Shown here one piece after another: positions 1 through 11,274 of a stretch of DNA of 64,000 nt. The stretch covers positions 51,864,996 to 51,928,995 of the forward strand of contig CM055097.1 of NCBI GenBank assembly GCA_029204225.1, read 5' to 3'. This stretch comes from Diphasiastrum complanatum (lineage: Eukaryota; Streptophyta; Lycopodiopsida; Lycopodiales; Lycopodiaceae). The notes beneath the pieces were generated by a model, which had not been told where the DNA came from, ran no database searches, and saw only the letters and a list, made by a program, of their open reading frames with translations. The translations under genes were made by a program, and so were the position numbers. The first letter of the stretch is position 1. Each line of letters starts with the position of its first letter.

Positions 1-191
1 CCTGACTTAAGTTTTTGTGTAAGCTAATTGAGTCAAAGTATGCAAGCTCCTTTAGTGCATCATTGGAAAAGTGCCAAGAGAGTGCTTAGATATGTTTCTA
101 GTACTAGATTTTTTGGCATACTTTATGAAGGATCTAACTTGCACTTGAGAGCCTACTCGGATTCAAATTTTGCAGGTGACAAGACGGATAG
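1..191 (+). pseudogene. Copia pol fragment: end of RT / start of RNase H
   Basis: The frame from base 28 reads SQSMQAPLVHHWKSAKRVLR, then FGILYEG and AYSDSNFAGDKTD. This is the connection between reverse transcriptase and RNase H in Ty1/Copia polyproteins. The first catalytic Asp of RNase H lies in YSDSNFAG. The left part runs off the window. The frame is cut at GATAG (187-191) by the 192-7014 element and resumes at 7015-7019 with the duplicated GATAG: joining the two sides restores DRKSIS in the same frame. The host Copia was therefore readable here when it was hit. Confidence 0.9.
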
Positions 192-601
192 TGTAAGGAT
201 CACCAAATGAAGATCTGACTAGATCCTGTTGCAAAACAACCAAAAGGATACCCGTGTAGCAAAACCACCCATCCAAACCTAGATCCCTCCTGGAGTTTCC
301 TCTTGGACCTAGCCCCCAAGCCATAGTGAAGAACCTAAGAGAGAGGAGGAGAAATAGGCTCAAGAAATTGAAATTCCAAATAGGAGGATGGGTGAACCTC
401 TATTCTTGCATTAAAGCAGTCATCCACTATGCATGTGCTCCTATGTCCAATTATAGGTCTGGGCCCTCATATAATTATTAATTACTTTACAGGCCAAGCC
501 CGGAATGACGAGGCATAACCAATAACCATATACACCTAGAAGGACCGGCTATCCACGTCAGAAATTATTCTGATTCCCTTATACAGGACATGGACGTAAC
601 A
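192..601 (-). repeat. 3' LTR of the 192-7014 element
   Basis: It is 410 bp, starts TGTAAGGATCACC and ends GACGTAACA on the plus strand, and matches 6527-7014. It lacks a stretch of about 75 bp that the right copy carries (about 6727-6815). The AAGGGGGGAAGAA polypurine tract (minus strand, 602-614) abuts it, which makes this the 3' LTR of a minus-strand element. Confidence 0.85.
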
Positions 602-3600
602 TTCTTCCCCCCTTAAACTAGTTCTATCCTCAGAACGAGTAACTAGGGAAAACCCAATTTGTATGCTTTTAACTCTTCCCATGAATCATTATCCTCAATT
701 TGACCAACCAACCTAAGCAAGCACACAGAGATAGAACAATTTCTCAATTGTTTGTCTCTGATTCTGAGTACTCATTCAGGGTCCAAAGGTACATTGAGCG
801 ATAAATCTTCCAAATGGGCAAAATCATATACATCAAACATGATACACCGGATGAGCAGTCGACCAAACTTGAAGATTAAGTTTAAAAGCTAATAAATCAA
901 TCATTTAACTTTCACAATTACCCTGAAAATCAATCTTTAGTCTGACTTCAATATCAAATAAGTATTTAGAGATGGGATAATTCTCAAATTATCTGTCTCT
1001 ACACTGAAATACTATATCGACCTTTTAGAAGTACACTAAAAGATAAATTTTTCTATTGGATTTGATTCTCTCCAATCTAATAACATCACCTTCATGTACC
1101 TCAATTTACATGAATCATTGGGTGAGTCCTCACCTTACATTGGAAATCAATGTTCAAAAGTTAAAGATCCAAAACAATTATAGTCCAAGACTATCCACAA
1201 TTACTTGTAGACCTGTCATAAATGCTTCTTGGTACAAAACTCATCCCACCAAAATCTCGTAGGAGATTCATCAAGATAAAAATGACTTCAACTCAGTCCT
1301 GAGTACCCCAAATACTCTCTGGAGATAAGTGCTCTATCCCTAGCATCATATACCTGAAAATAGCAACCATTCAATCTTGATAGACTTAACTGCTCCTAAT
1401 TAACCGGAGATTTTAGGTTGAAAAATAGTACACAAGCATTCCTTGACTACAATTTGTAAAGGTAAGCAAATTTCTCATAAATAAACAATTACTTAATGAA
1501 AATGCCTGTGAGATCCAAACAATCTCAAGTTTGTATACAAATTAGCGTTCAAATAACAAATCTAAATTTTAACTCCACCAATTGATCAAGAATTACTCAT
1601 CATCTTGAAAATCATCATATTTCCATATAATCATCTAATGACCTTTAAGTATCAGTTTATGATCCATCAATCATAAACATTTAGAATCTTATTATTCGTC
1701 AATCATAATCTATTGGATTCTAAACCCATGCTTAATCATTTAGAGATACTGGAGTATATGCACAACATACCACTCAGGAAATATAAGAAACATTCTGAAA
1801 TCTTTTCCACAAGGAAAATTACTAGATTTCAAGAATATTCTCCCATCTCGATTCTTAACCAGATTATGAGCTCAAAATTCTACAATCAACCTAGTGATTA
1901 AAGACCAATATAACATTTGTCTTTAACAATAACAAACTTTATACAATCGCCTAGAACCACATCTAGAGATTATAAAGTTCTGTTGAATTCCAATTGAATT
2001 CAGTGGTTATCCTTGACATTAGTTAGACTCTGTCATCCAATATATGTATATGAGCTCACTGGGATATAGTCAATAACTTAGGATATTTCTCCTTCAAAAA
2101 ATATTCTATATCAAGAATCTTCTATATTCTATGCGCATTTTTCAAAAATAAATCCAAATGACTCACTAATCATGTGACTTATAAGCAATATAGATCAAAA
2201 TAAACATTTCCCGGTGAATTCTCTTCACACTGCTTATTTATCCAATTAACTTCTAATAAGGAGTAATCCAATTACTCAAGTTAATTGTAAATGATTCAGA
2301 AATCTTAAATGTCTAGGTGCAGATCTCAATTATACATGTATAACACCACATTTAGAACTTCTTCCAAACCATAAATAAGTTAATGAATTATCCTTTCCAC
2401 AGAAAGAGACATTAACCTGCAAGTAACTGTTCCACACGTTACTTGTTCATATGTCTATGTACTCTGACTAGTTTAAGTATACGATATAAACTCAATACAT
2501 AGGAAACACATAGTAGATCCACAAGATTAAGATGTACATAAGCAACTTATCCAACTATGTTCCTATACATAAACATAGGCTATAACTTGACAGGATATCC
2601 ACAATTTGCATATGTTACTCACATAGTTCACTGAGAATCTTGCAACTCAGCTACCAAAGAACTCTATTTCTCATGAGTAAATAACATATTTGGGAAATCT
2701 TTGAAGTGAATAACTACACATCACAAGTTTTCCAACCATCTAACTCTTATTAACAAAATTCCTTCTACCAATAAGCCTACAACAGACCTTAGCGTACAAA
2801 CCAAGATTAGGCTAACTCATACAGACATCTTTGGACATAAAGTTAAGATTAAAGCTTTATTCCACTAATCCAATCCATATCAAAATGGTACTTGGTAACA
2901 ATAGTGAATCTTAATTTAATCTTTACCACTACTTCCCATATTAATGAATATCTCATAGCTCAATAACCCCAAAACTCCTCTAGTTTCTTAATTACTCAAA
3001 ATAATCACTTAGAGAGTTTGTCTATTTCAAACTGGATAGTTTTACCATTGCACACATACAAGATTTTTTTTCCAAATCAATGCAACTGGCTGATTTCTCG
3101 AAAAACTTATTCCTATATTTTCTTCCCCCCTTTTAAAAAAGAAATTACATAATTTAAAAGTTCCCAGGAGACAATGTATAAGATATGAAGATTCGAAAAA
3201 GTCAATAATGAGTATCCAATACTATTACAAACAGGACTTTTTCCTCAAAATCGTAGAATATCTTATCCCGAATGATAGAAATATTATCTCTCAATAAGCA
3301 ACTATCAAATAGAGACTAATGTTAGGGTTCAGGAAACCTAAGTTCCAAGCCATATTCAAAAATCTTATATGGAAGTACAATTTCATATAATTATAATAGG
3401 CCTTCTAAACAGAGTTCTACACTGGAAGGAATTATATGAATCTCAATCCAATTGTCATGTAATAAGAAATTTCTAAATAGTAGAGGTCTAATAAAATAGA
3501 GAAATAGATTTAAGGGCTTCCATATTTTGTAATTAATGAGATACCATTAAGGGATCGATCTATATCTCATAATTCTCCAAAATATCCTTAACAAAACCAA

Positions 3601-6510
3601 TGGACCATGTTAGTATTACCGTTATAACAATCCCTAACCATCGGTCTACAGATCATTCTACAAAAAAAATCCCCTTTAGAATAATTGATGTCCCATACCA
3701 CCAGCTTTTCCTCCAAGAATTCTCTGCATCCATATTTGTTTTGCCCAAAAAGTCAAAAAAAGACGATTTGGCTATCCTATAGCCAGATATAGGATCAAAT
3801 TCAAGACCAATTCCAGTAGATAATCCTAACAATTGAAATCTCTCATGCTTCTTTAGTGCTACTCAAAGAATACCATTTCATATTGTACCCATCATGGACA
3901 AAACATAATGTATCATCCCAGTACAATAGAATGTATCACTAACCCAAAAGAAACATAGATTTCAACAAAAACCGAATATCATACTGTCCTAGATATCCAA
4001 TATCTATTCCAGAATCGGTACAAAGAACTTAATTCTTTTAACAAGTTAGAACTCTCTTGGTTGTTACTGTCATTATAGAGAAATACTCTATAACTGAAAA
4101 GAATCCAAATTACTAGATTCACGTATGGAACACCTTCTATCTACATTACTTTGCAAGATCCAAATCCAATTGCAAAACAGAGATGGTTCCATAAATGGAT
4201 TATCAATCTTGTCACTACTTTTTTGTTAGAATCCTTAAATTCTAATTCACACTGGGAAAAAGGAATCCAAATTTCCAAAGGCAGTCTTCTTAAATAATTC
4301 CCAATTTTATTCTCACTTGAAATTAGTTATATTTCAGGAATTGAATGTAAATTAAATAATTGGATCACTAAGACCAACAATCATCTACATATCAGACTTC
4401 CACTCTTTTTCCCCCTTTCAAAAATGGTTCCGGTTAACAAAACCCCAAATTTGTACTAGGAAAAATTTCAATTTGGTATCGCTAACTTTAGCACTATCAC
4501 CCTAACAGTTATGATTTGTTCATTAAGTGCCGCACTTAATCCTTGGAAAATCCCCTTATAGATCAACATAAAATTGTTCTACTGGATTTACATTATTCTT
4601 GGTCCTTATTGATCCCCAGAACAAAAAATGCTCCTCAATTGACAGATTCACAAAATCTTCAACTAAAAGTGAAGGGTATAGTGATCTTAAACAATTGACT
4701 AATTTCAACTCAGTAAGATCATTCACTTTATAAGTCATTTTTGTTTGATCAATAACCAAAGAATTGGAACAAATCGAAAACGTCCATGGTTTCTTCAAAT
4801 TTTACGTAAACTGGGATTCTTAAATTCCATTCAATATGGACCTAAACTGTGAAAATCGACCAAACATCAACTTGACAGTTTCACAATTACCATCTCATAT
4901 TAGACGGATTCTGAAATGCATCCTACATGACATGCAGTGACTTCAATTTTTATGTAAATTGCCAAGAAATTGGGAAATTAACACTCGGATTCACAAAATC
5001 AGTTCAAAATGGACCAACTATGAAAATCGATTAAAATGATCGATTTATCAAATTTACAAGCACTGTCACATATCAAAACTCGACATGCACTGATTTTTTT
5101 CGAAAAAAACGAAAAAAAATCCCGTAATTAGCCTAGCCACTAGGAAATCTGCTTTTTGATTTAGAATTGCCAAAAATAGCTTCATGTAAGAAATTTTCTG
5201 ATCAGCGACTGATTACGCATGCAACGTGCATCCATGCATGCATACAAATTTATCCATACATTTTCATCAACAGACAAGCACTACACTGAGTTACAAGCAT
5301 GCATGCATCAGAACATTTCGAAAACTTTGCAAACTTTAGTTCAAAAATTGCCAAACTTTTGACAGCCATAACTTCCTCTACAGGACACCAAATTGGTCGT
5401 TGTAAAGCACAATACGGAGGAAGAGTGGGTCTACAAGCCACTTACCACATCACCCTGCCACCTATGCTTCACATGTGTGGGCAGTAAATGCACAAAAAAT
5501 AGGTAGGAGGGCACACTTTTAGAGAGAGAAATCACCAAAAATTCAACTCTAGCCCAAAAAGCCTTGGATCAGAGGTTACAAGCACTCTACTAAGGTTTGT
5601 TAGAGAGGCATAGAAGCTTCTAACAGGTCCATCAAGCAATCACAAGCTCATATCATGCAAAAAATGCATTTTTGGCCTCCTTCAACAAGCAAAACTTCAA
5701 CATGATGGTGTCTAATGCTCACCTATCCTAATTGGATGCATGATGGCTCAAAACAGATGCAATCCATCATATCTTTAAGCTTGTAACAAGAACCAACAGG
5801 TTTAGACCCCCAATTGAGAGGTATTCATGCTCAAAAATCATCAAAAATACACTAATTTTTGGTGTTTTGAGCCCCCTAATGGTGTCTAATACCATCCAAA
5901 CTTCATGATAGCTCAGGGACAGCTTTTTTGCATCTTTCAAAATGTTCACACCAAGTCTTGGCTGAGAATTTTGAGATCTACGCCAGAATTAATTCAAAAA
6001 ACATCAAAAAACGTTGGTTTTTGACCAATTTTGACCAAAATTTGTGGGAAAAATCCACAAATTCGTGCAATCAGATCCAAATCCCTGTAAATTTCTTGCA
6101 TGCAAGCACCAAAAGTTCTGATTCTAGTCAAACATGGTTTCTATATTTGGTCCAAAATCACTATCTAATCAACCTTTTGACTATTCCAACATCATGCAAT
6201 CATTAGATCCAATCAATAATGACTGTATACAATCTGAAAAACGTACTACACCAGTACCTATGATTAATTTCAAGCAAACAACTTCAATTCTAGGTGAAAA
6301 ATCCCCTAGAACCATCAAAAAACCTTTGATTTTCAACAAAAACTATGGAGAAACCCCATAATTATGATCTTTAGGCTGAAAGTACACCAAATTCAGAGAA
6401 GTCACCTACTTGGAGATCAATTCCACGACCTGGAAGTAACATGCAAGGAGAAATTGACAAAAACTGAGAAAATACAAGAAGTAGCTCCACCTTCTGATTG
6501 ATGCAGATCC
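602..6510. other. Interior of the 192-7014 element, no genes seen
   Basis: This is AT-rich DNA with dense stops in all frames. Two related blocks near 740-800 and 985-1045 (TTCTCAA...TGTCTCT...ACACTGAA or similar) suggest old internal duplication. The short frames at 3600-3782, 4556-4798 and 5928-6206 show no motif I recognise, and I treat them as chance. Confidence 0.6.
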
Positions 6511-6525
6511 ATAGCTCTGATACCA
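6511..6525 (-). other. Primer-binding site, tRNA-Met type
   Basis: The minus strand reads TGGTATCAGAGCTAT, one base from the LTR end at 6527. This is the usual plant initiator-Met primer site and it sets the orientation of the element. Confidence 0.9.
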
Positions 6526-6526
6526 C

Positions 6527-7014
6527 TGTAAGGATCACCAAATGAAGATCTGACTAGATCCTGTTGCAAAACAACCAAAAGGACACTTGTGGAGAAAAAC
6601 CACCCATCCAGACCTAGATCCCTCCTGGAGTTTCCTCTTGGACCTACCCCCCAAGCCATAGTGAAGAACCTAAGAGAGAGGAGGAGAAACAAACTCAAGA
6701 AACTGAATTTCCAAATAGGAGGATGGGCGAGTTTCCAATGGACATATTCTCCTCATGAGAGAAAATATTCTCTCTAGGATCCCCATGCAACTTATATTGA
6801 GCTATTAACCTCCTATTCTTTCATTAAAATAGTCATTCACTATGCATGTGCTCCTATGTCCAATTATAGGTCTGGGCCCTCATATGATTATTAATTACTT
6901 TACAGGCCAAGCCCGGAATGATGAGGCATAACCAATAACCATATACACCTGGAGTGACCGGCTATCCATGTCATAAATTATTTTGATTCCCTTATACAGG
7001 ACATGGACATAACA
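6527..7014 (-). repeat. 5' LTR of the 192-7014 element
   Basis: It is 488 bp and ends GGACATAACA, followed by the target duplication GATAG. It is near-identical to 192-601 outside one indel; several substitutions are visible (for example GGATACCCGTGTAG against GGACACTTGTGGAG), so the insertion is not recent. Confidence 0.85.
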
Positions 7015-7477
7015 GATAGAAAGTCCATTAGTGTATTTGCAACATTCCTTTGTGGAGGAGTAATATCTTGGCTTTCCAAAAAGCAAGATACAATCTCACT
7101 ATCTTCTTGTGAAGCCGAGTACAAGGCATTGACTTCAACAACTAAAGAGCTCCTATGGCTAAGAAGACTCTTGATGGAGCTACATGTGCTAAAGGCTAAG
7201 GAGATCCCTTACATATATTGTGACAATCAAGCTTCTCAACAAATTGCTTCCAATCCTATCTTCCATGCTAGAACAAAGCATATTGAGATAGCTCACCACT
7301 TTGTGAGAGAGAAGGTACAATCCAAGGACGTGCAACTACATCATGTACCATCATCCGAATGCATAGCTGATATCTCAACCAAGCCATTCTTCAAAGATCC
7401 ATTTTACAAGTTAAGATATGCTCTTGGAATTGTAGATAGATGTACATTAGATTTGCCAAGTTAGAAGTGAGGAGGAG
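7015..7477 (+). pseudogene. Copia RNase H and pol C-terminus
   Basis: The frame continues the 1-191 piece after the inserted element. It contains VISWLSKKQDTISLSSCEAE with the catalytic Glu, then YIYCDNQASQQIASNP with the catalytic Asp. It ends at IADISTKPFF...LDLPS with a TAG at 7462-7464. These are the standard RNase H and tail motifs of Ty1/Copia. The polypurine tract GTGAGGAGGAG follows directly and leads into the 3' LTR at 7478. I see no stop within this stretch; the enclosing element is dead because of the insertion. Confidence 0.92.
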
Positions 7478-7992
7478 TGTTGAAAATTGTCACTTCTCAC
7501 TTGTCATTTTTTTATTGTAAATAAAGATCAATCATGAGTACAATGTTCATGATCTGATTTCACACGTGTGGAGCCTATTCCCACATGTGAAAGAAACTAC
7601 TTTTCATATTTGTAAATATCTACTTTGATTTTGTATCAATGAAGTCAAGTGTGAACATCATATGACTAGTTTTTAGTCAAGTTGACTAGTCACCTAGAAG
7701 TTAGCTTATCCTTGCATGTGCATGAGTAAATGCTCCCACATGGCAAGTGGATGTTCACACGTGTGTATAGAGTTTTAAAAGATAAGAGTTGACCATTTTC
7801 CTTAGATCCTATTTTGTAGGAAATATTCATATATTCTAGGAGACTAGCTCTTTGGATTTTAGCCATATTCTAGAAGGTCAACTTTGGATAAGGACAAAGG
7901 ATGGATCAAATGGATAGATCTGAGTGATGTGGCACTCTTTACACGTGTGAAGACCTGCTGGATTGTACTAGACTCGTGGATGTACCAGACTC
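7478..7992 (+). repeat. 3' LTR of the interrupted Copia (end uncertain)
   Basis: It starts TGTTGAAAATTGTCAC right after the polypurine tract. It holds CACACGTGTG at 7561-7570 and 7756-7765 and ACACGTGTG at 7941-7949. The 5' LTR is outside the window and no CA end with a target duplication could be fixed, so the right border is approximate. The block GTGGAGCCTATTCCCACATG (7569-7588) recurs in the LTRs at 19867-20686 and 28706-29697. Confidence 0.65.
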
Positions 7993-8034
7993 GTGCATAG
8001 GTTGTTACTCACGACTCGAACACAACCTATGCAC
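7993..8034. repeat. Perfect 13-bp inverted repeat
   Basis: GTGCATAGGTTGT (7993-8005) pairs with ACAACCTATGCAC (8022-8034) across a 16-nt loop. It could be a cruciform or RNA hairpin at or just beyond the end of the Copia LTR. There is no T-run after it, so no terminator claim is made. Confidence 0.8.
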
Positions 8035-9208
8035 AAAATAGGTCGTTACTCATATTTCTTCCGTTTTGCAAGGCTTAGTTTGTGAAAAGTGAAACTTTTA
8101 AGACGTTTTAGTAAGAAAATGTTCTTATAAATCTTATGAATTTATGATTAAATTTAACAAAAATTCTTAATTTTAGTCATGATTTTTAGAGATTTTTCAC
8201 AAAAATTACATGTCTATTTTAAATTTTTAATATTTTGTCTATGATAATCTATGAAATGTCGAGGATTTCTTTTTAAATTTTGGGTAAACCTCAAGATATT
8301 CCATTGAAGGATAAGAAAAAATTCATGTATTACTTCAACAACACAAAGCTCTCTGAGTTGTTTATTCATTTAGCTTAGAAGCTTGGCAGGGGAGACTCAT
8401 AGCTCAAAATTCAAGAAACATTGCTTGCTGATCAACCAGATGAGAATGAGGAAGAAGGTTTTGTGAACATGCTTGTAAAGGAGACAGATAAGTCTCTTTT
8501 ATTTTCATTCTGAATGAGACTATGATAAAGATTCGACTTTGCTAGGACGAGGCCATCAAAACTTATTTTGATAAAGCTCTAGTTACTTTGGTATGTAATC
8601 ATAAAACCTATTTTTATTCATGTATATTAACAAGTGTTCCATGCTTAGCATAGTGGTTACCTAAATATAAAATTCCCATGAACTTATAAGTGAAAAACCT
8701 TTTTGTAAATTGAGTAGTCCTATGCTGAGCATGGCCAATATAAATGCATTTACTTTTTATACTATAAACCTGCTTTTTGTTTATGTCCAGAGCATGAAGC
8801 AATGCTTAAAAATGGTGCTAGCTGCTATTTCTGAGAGAAAAGATCTGGTCTACTCATTACAGAGTTCAAAATCTATATCTATTGGACCTCACAAGCCTGC
8901 TTCTACCACTTCTCAGGTCACAACGCCAACCTCTGAAAATGTTGAGGATGATACTATAGCTGCCCCTCATCCCAAAAAAAATAGATCACATAATATTTTT
9001 GAGTCCTCTCCCACTAGACCCAAGTCTCGTCCAAAGACCATGGCTACACATCGCCACAAGTCCATTCCATCAGCTGAAAGCAAGAAAGCCATGATTGAAC
9101 CATCGATGTCTTTACTTTGTGCCTCCATCAACCCCCTACAAGATAACTCTGAAATTGCTAAATTAAGGGAAAAAATTTAAAAAACAAAAAAAAATTAGAG
9201 AAACGACT

Positions 9209-9590
9209 TTGATTTTAGATATAAATCACTGTGATAGGCCACCTGTAGACTCAATAATAGGAGATAGGCCAATGGAAGTAAGAGAATCAAATGAAACACA
9301 TGTACATAATCAAAAAATAAAACTTAAAGGTCATACACAGGCCATAGTTATCCCATTTGTTGTTTTGGTTGATCCCAACGAATGCAACGACGTTGCAAAT
9401 TTTTATTTTTCTTTATTAGATTCATATTATTTTTTTATTCTTGGGGGCATACACAGTTTACAAGCCCGAAAACACTTATCTCAAGAATATTCCCATATTC
9501 ATCCTTTCAAACTATGAGTGCAATTGCATTTGTTGGCCTGACAATGGAAGAAGCAAAATTATTGGCTTGGGAGCATAATATTGATTAGGA
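9209..9590 (+). pseudogene. ParB-like segment of the 8283-11274 gene
   Basis: Read with one frame change near 9515, the segment gives PPVDSIIGDRPMEVRE, then HTQAIVIPFVVLVDPNE, FFILGGIHSLQARKH and VGLTMEEAKLLAWEHNID. The spacing matches ParB/Srx-like domains: target statement, 'G(N)H(R)' signature followed by an Ala-rich helix, then a 'lt-eea-.la..-N' helix. Here the signature is GGIHSLQA, lacking the Asn. In ParB this fold binds or hydrolyses CTP or cuts DNA; whether any activity existed here is unknown. Confidence 0.55.
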
Positions 9591-10448
9591 CTATCGGATG
9601 AAGATGACCGTCATACAAAGAATCTGGTTTTTTCAAAAAGAATACACGAGAGTCTCCAAAGCAGGAGATGTGAATCAACAAAAGCACTTTGTGCTCAAGA
9701 GACAAGCATGTCTTTTGATTCGAAAAATCCTACGCAGAGCCTTACAAAATATGATAATTTTTTTCAACTTGCTTTTTGCAGTGGCCAGGTAGTTTTTCTT
9801 ACTATGCTCGTCATGGAATGCTTTGGTCATAATATATGTTACAATCCTTTTAAATTGTTTTTATCAGACTAAAATTTTGAGCTCAATTTCAATATTCCTT
9901 AAAATCCTTATCAAATGATTTAAAAAAAATTTGATTTTATATGTGGGCCCTTGTTGATTAATTTTCGACCAGTAGGAAAGTTTTCAAATAAAAGACCAAC
10001 CTGCTCAGGGTGCCTCAAAGTCAAAGAAGAAAGTTGTCATTACTCAAACTCTGAAGCCAATCCTTATAGAAATGGGAATATCAGAGTGGAAAAACATACA
10101 AGGGATTAGCTCTTCAGAGTTAATAATAAATGTTTTTTTTAGAGTTGCCGATGGTCAACTTTCTCTGGCAGAAATGGAAAAAGAATTTCAAAGGTAATAG
10201 TCATAATTTAAATATTTGTTTTTATATTACTTTTTGTAATAAAATGATTTTCATGATTTAGTTAGATTTTTAACAATTACACTTTTTAAATGCAGGCACA
10301 AATTATTTATGGAAGTTCAGGAAGTTGTGACGTGGTTAACTTGTCAAGATTTTGAAAAGAGTGTCAGAGGCTTTATCCTCTGAGCAGCCGAAATGAATCT
10401 CTGACTCCATTTTTTATTTTGTTTAGAGACATGGTATTTACTTCACCC

Positions 10449-10603
10449 ATGCTTAGCATATGTGCTTATTAAAGATTTTTTTTTAATATTTTATGTCTCC
10501 TATGCTAAGCATAGCTTTTTTTTTATTTAATTTAATTTTTTTTATACTTTATGTTTTCTATTTAGTTTAATATTTTATGTTTCCTATGCTAAGCATAGCT
10601 TTT
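10449..10603. repeat. Repeated near-palindrome TATGCTAAGCATA in introns
   Basis: CTATGCTAAGCATAG, two 7-base arms around one base, occurs near 10501 and 10583. Variants are near 10450 (CATGCTTAGCATATG), 8640 (CATGCTTAGCATAG) and 8720 (TATGCTGAGCATGG). All five lie inside the first and fourth introns of the decayed gene and none is in its exons. Confidence 0.7.
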
Positions 10604-10623
10604 TCTTAATGTTTCATGTCAAG

Positions 10624-11274
10624 TACAAGCCCAATGTTAGAAACTTGAGAGGAGCACGACTTTGCAATAAAATAGAATACATAATCATTGGTTATTATTC
10701 TTTAGATGACAAACGTTCGATGCTTCACTACAACACTTCAGGACTGACAAGTTTTGGAAACTTATTTCAATATCCAGCCATGACCAAGAAACTGAAGAAT
10801 CCAATGACGGGTTCTGTGGCTTGTCCCTACCAAAAGCCACAACATTTAATTAATCATGTAATAGATATTTTTTCTCACCCAACTAATTGGGTTTTGGATT
10901 TATTTAGCGATAGCGACACCACGAGTGCATGTGCTGTTCAAAAAGGAAAACACGTTGCTGTAGTAGATTTAAATTCTAATTTAGTTGATTTTATAAAAAA
11001 GAGAATGATATATCTTTCAATTTTTCCAAATGAACTATCTGAGGTGGGAAAGAGTTTAGATAGCGAGGACTCAGTAATTTCCTTGTCCAAGGAACCTCAG
11101 CCTCCTGCTAGTGGAAAAGTAGGCGATACATGAGAATGTGCTGATGTCTTGGTTCAAGATTATAATGTGGTTACGGTAGTCGAGGAAACTATAGAAGAGG
11201 TGCCACTTGAAACTACAGTGGCTAATCAAGAAAAAGAAAAAGATATAAATGACCTCGATGATTTTTGGCAATAA
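10624..11274 (+). pseudogene. Amino-methyltransferase C-terminal part of the 8283-11274 gene
   Basis: After an acceptor at 10621-10623 the frame reads YKPNVRNLRGARLCNKIEYI, matching the 'W-x-K-P-N ... N-x-x-E-Y-I-x-x-G' stretch that follows the catalytic motif in beta-class amino-methyltransferases. It continues PYQKPQHLINHVIDIFSHP, WVLDLFSDSDTTSACAV and GKHVAVVDLNSNLVDFIKKR, which is the SAM-binding motif I and the acidic loop after it. Two Gly of GSG are Asp (10909-10917), which should destroy SAM binding. One TGA (11131-11133) interrupts an otherwise open frame to 11274. Confidence 0.62.

Larger units (their letters stand above)
192..7014 (-). mobile_element. Noncoding LTR retrotransposon, 6.8 kb (LARD-like)
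   Basis: The ends are TG...CA and the flanking direct duplication is GATAG (187-191 and 7015-7019). The two LTRs are in direct repeat. A sequence complementary to tRNA-Met lies inside the right LTR and a polypurine tract (minus strand) lies inside the left LTR, so the element is oriented on the minus strand. The 5.9 kb interior has no recognisable gag or pol domain and only short frames full of stops. Next to the polypurine tract a minus-strand frame reads NDSWEELKAYKLGFP, which weakly resembles the last residues of a Gypsy chromovirus pol; this is a guess. Movement would have needed enzymes from another element. Confidence 0.85.
8283..11274 (+). pseudogene. Decayed intron-containing gene: ParB-like domain + amino-methyltransferase
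   Basis: A coding trail joins across four GT-AG introns: 8591-8790, 9789-9972, 10194-10295 and 10434-10623. The joins at 8590/8791 and 10193/10296 keep frame exactly (VTL|SMKQCL; EKEFQ-R-HKLFM). In order it reads: an N-terminal segment KKKFMYYFNNTKLSELF; a basic, Ser/Pro-rich linker; a charged helix; a ParB-like segment; a linker with RVADGQLSLAEMEKEF; and the C-terminal part of an N4/N6 DNA methyltransferase ending DLDDFWQ at 11274. Breaks are in-frame stops (for example TAG 8376-8378 and TGA 11131-11133) and frame changes near 9180, 9520 and 9700. Methyltransferase motif I reads DLFSDSDTT where DPFxGSGTT is usual, and no DPPY/SPPY motif is visible. ParB plus amino-methyltransferase fusions are known from prokaryotes and phages; the assignment here is by motif reading only. 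Confidence 0.62.

Noticed and set aside
5250-5487. Overlapping frames on both strands near 5300
   Set aside because: They are short, mutually antisense and lie in the noncoding interior of the 192-7014 element.
8614-8802. Minus-strand frame at 8.6-8.8 kb
   Set aside because: It coincides with the first intron of the decayed plus-strand gene.
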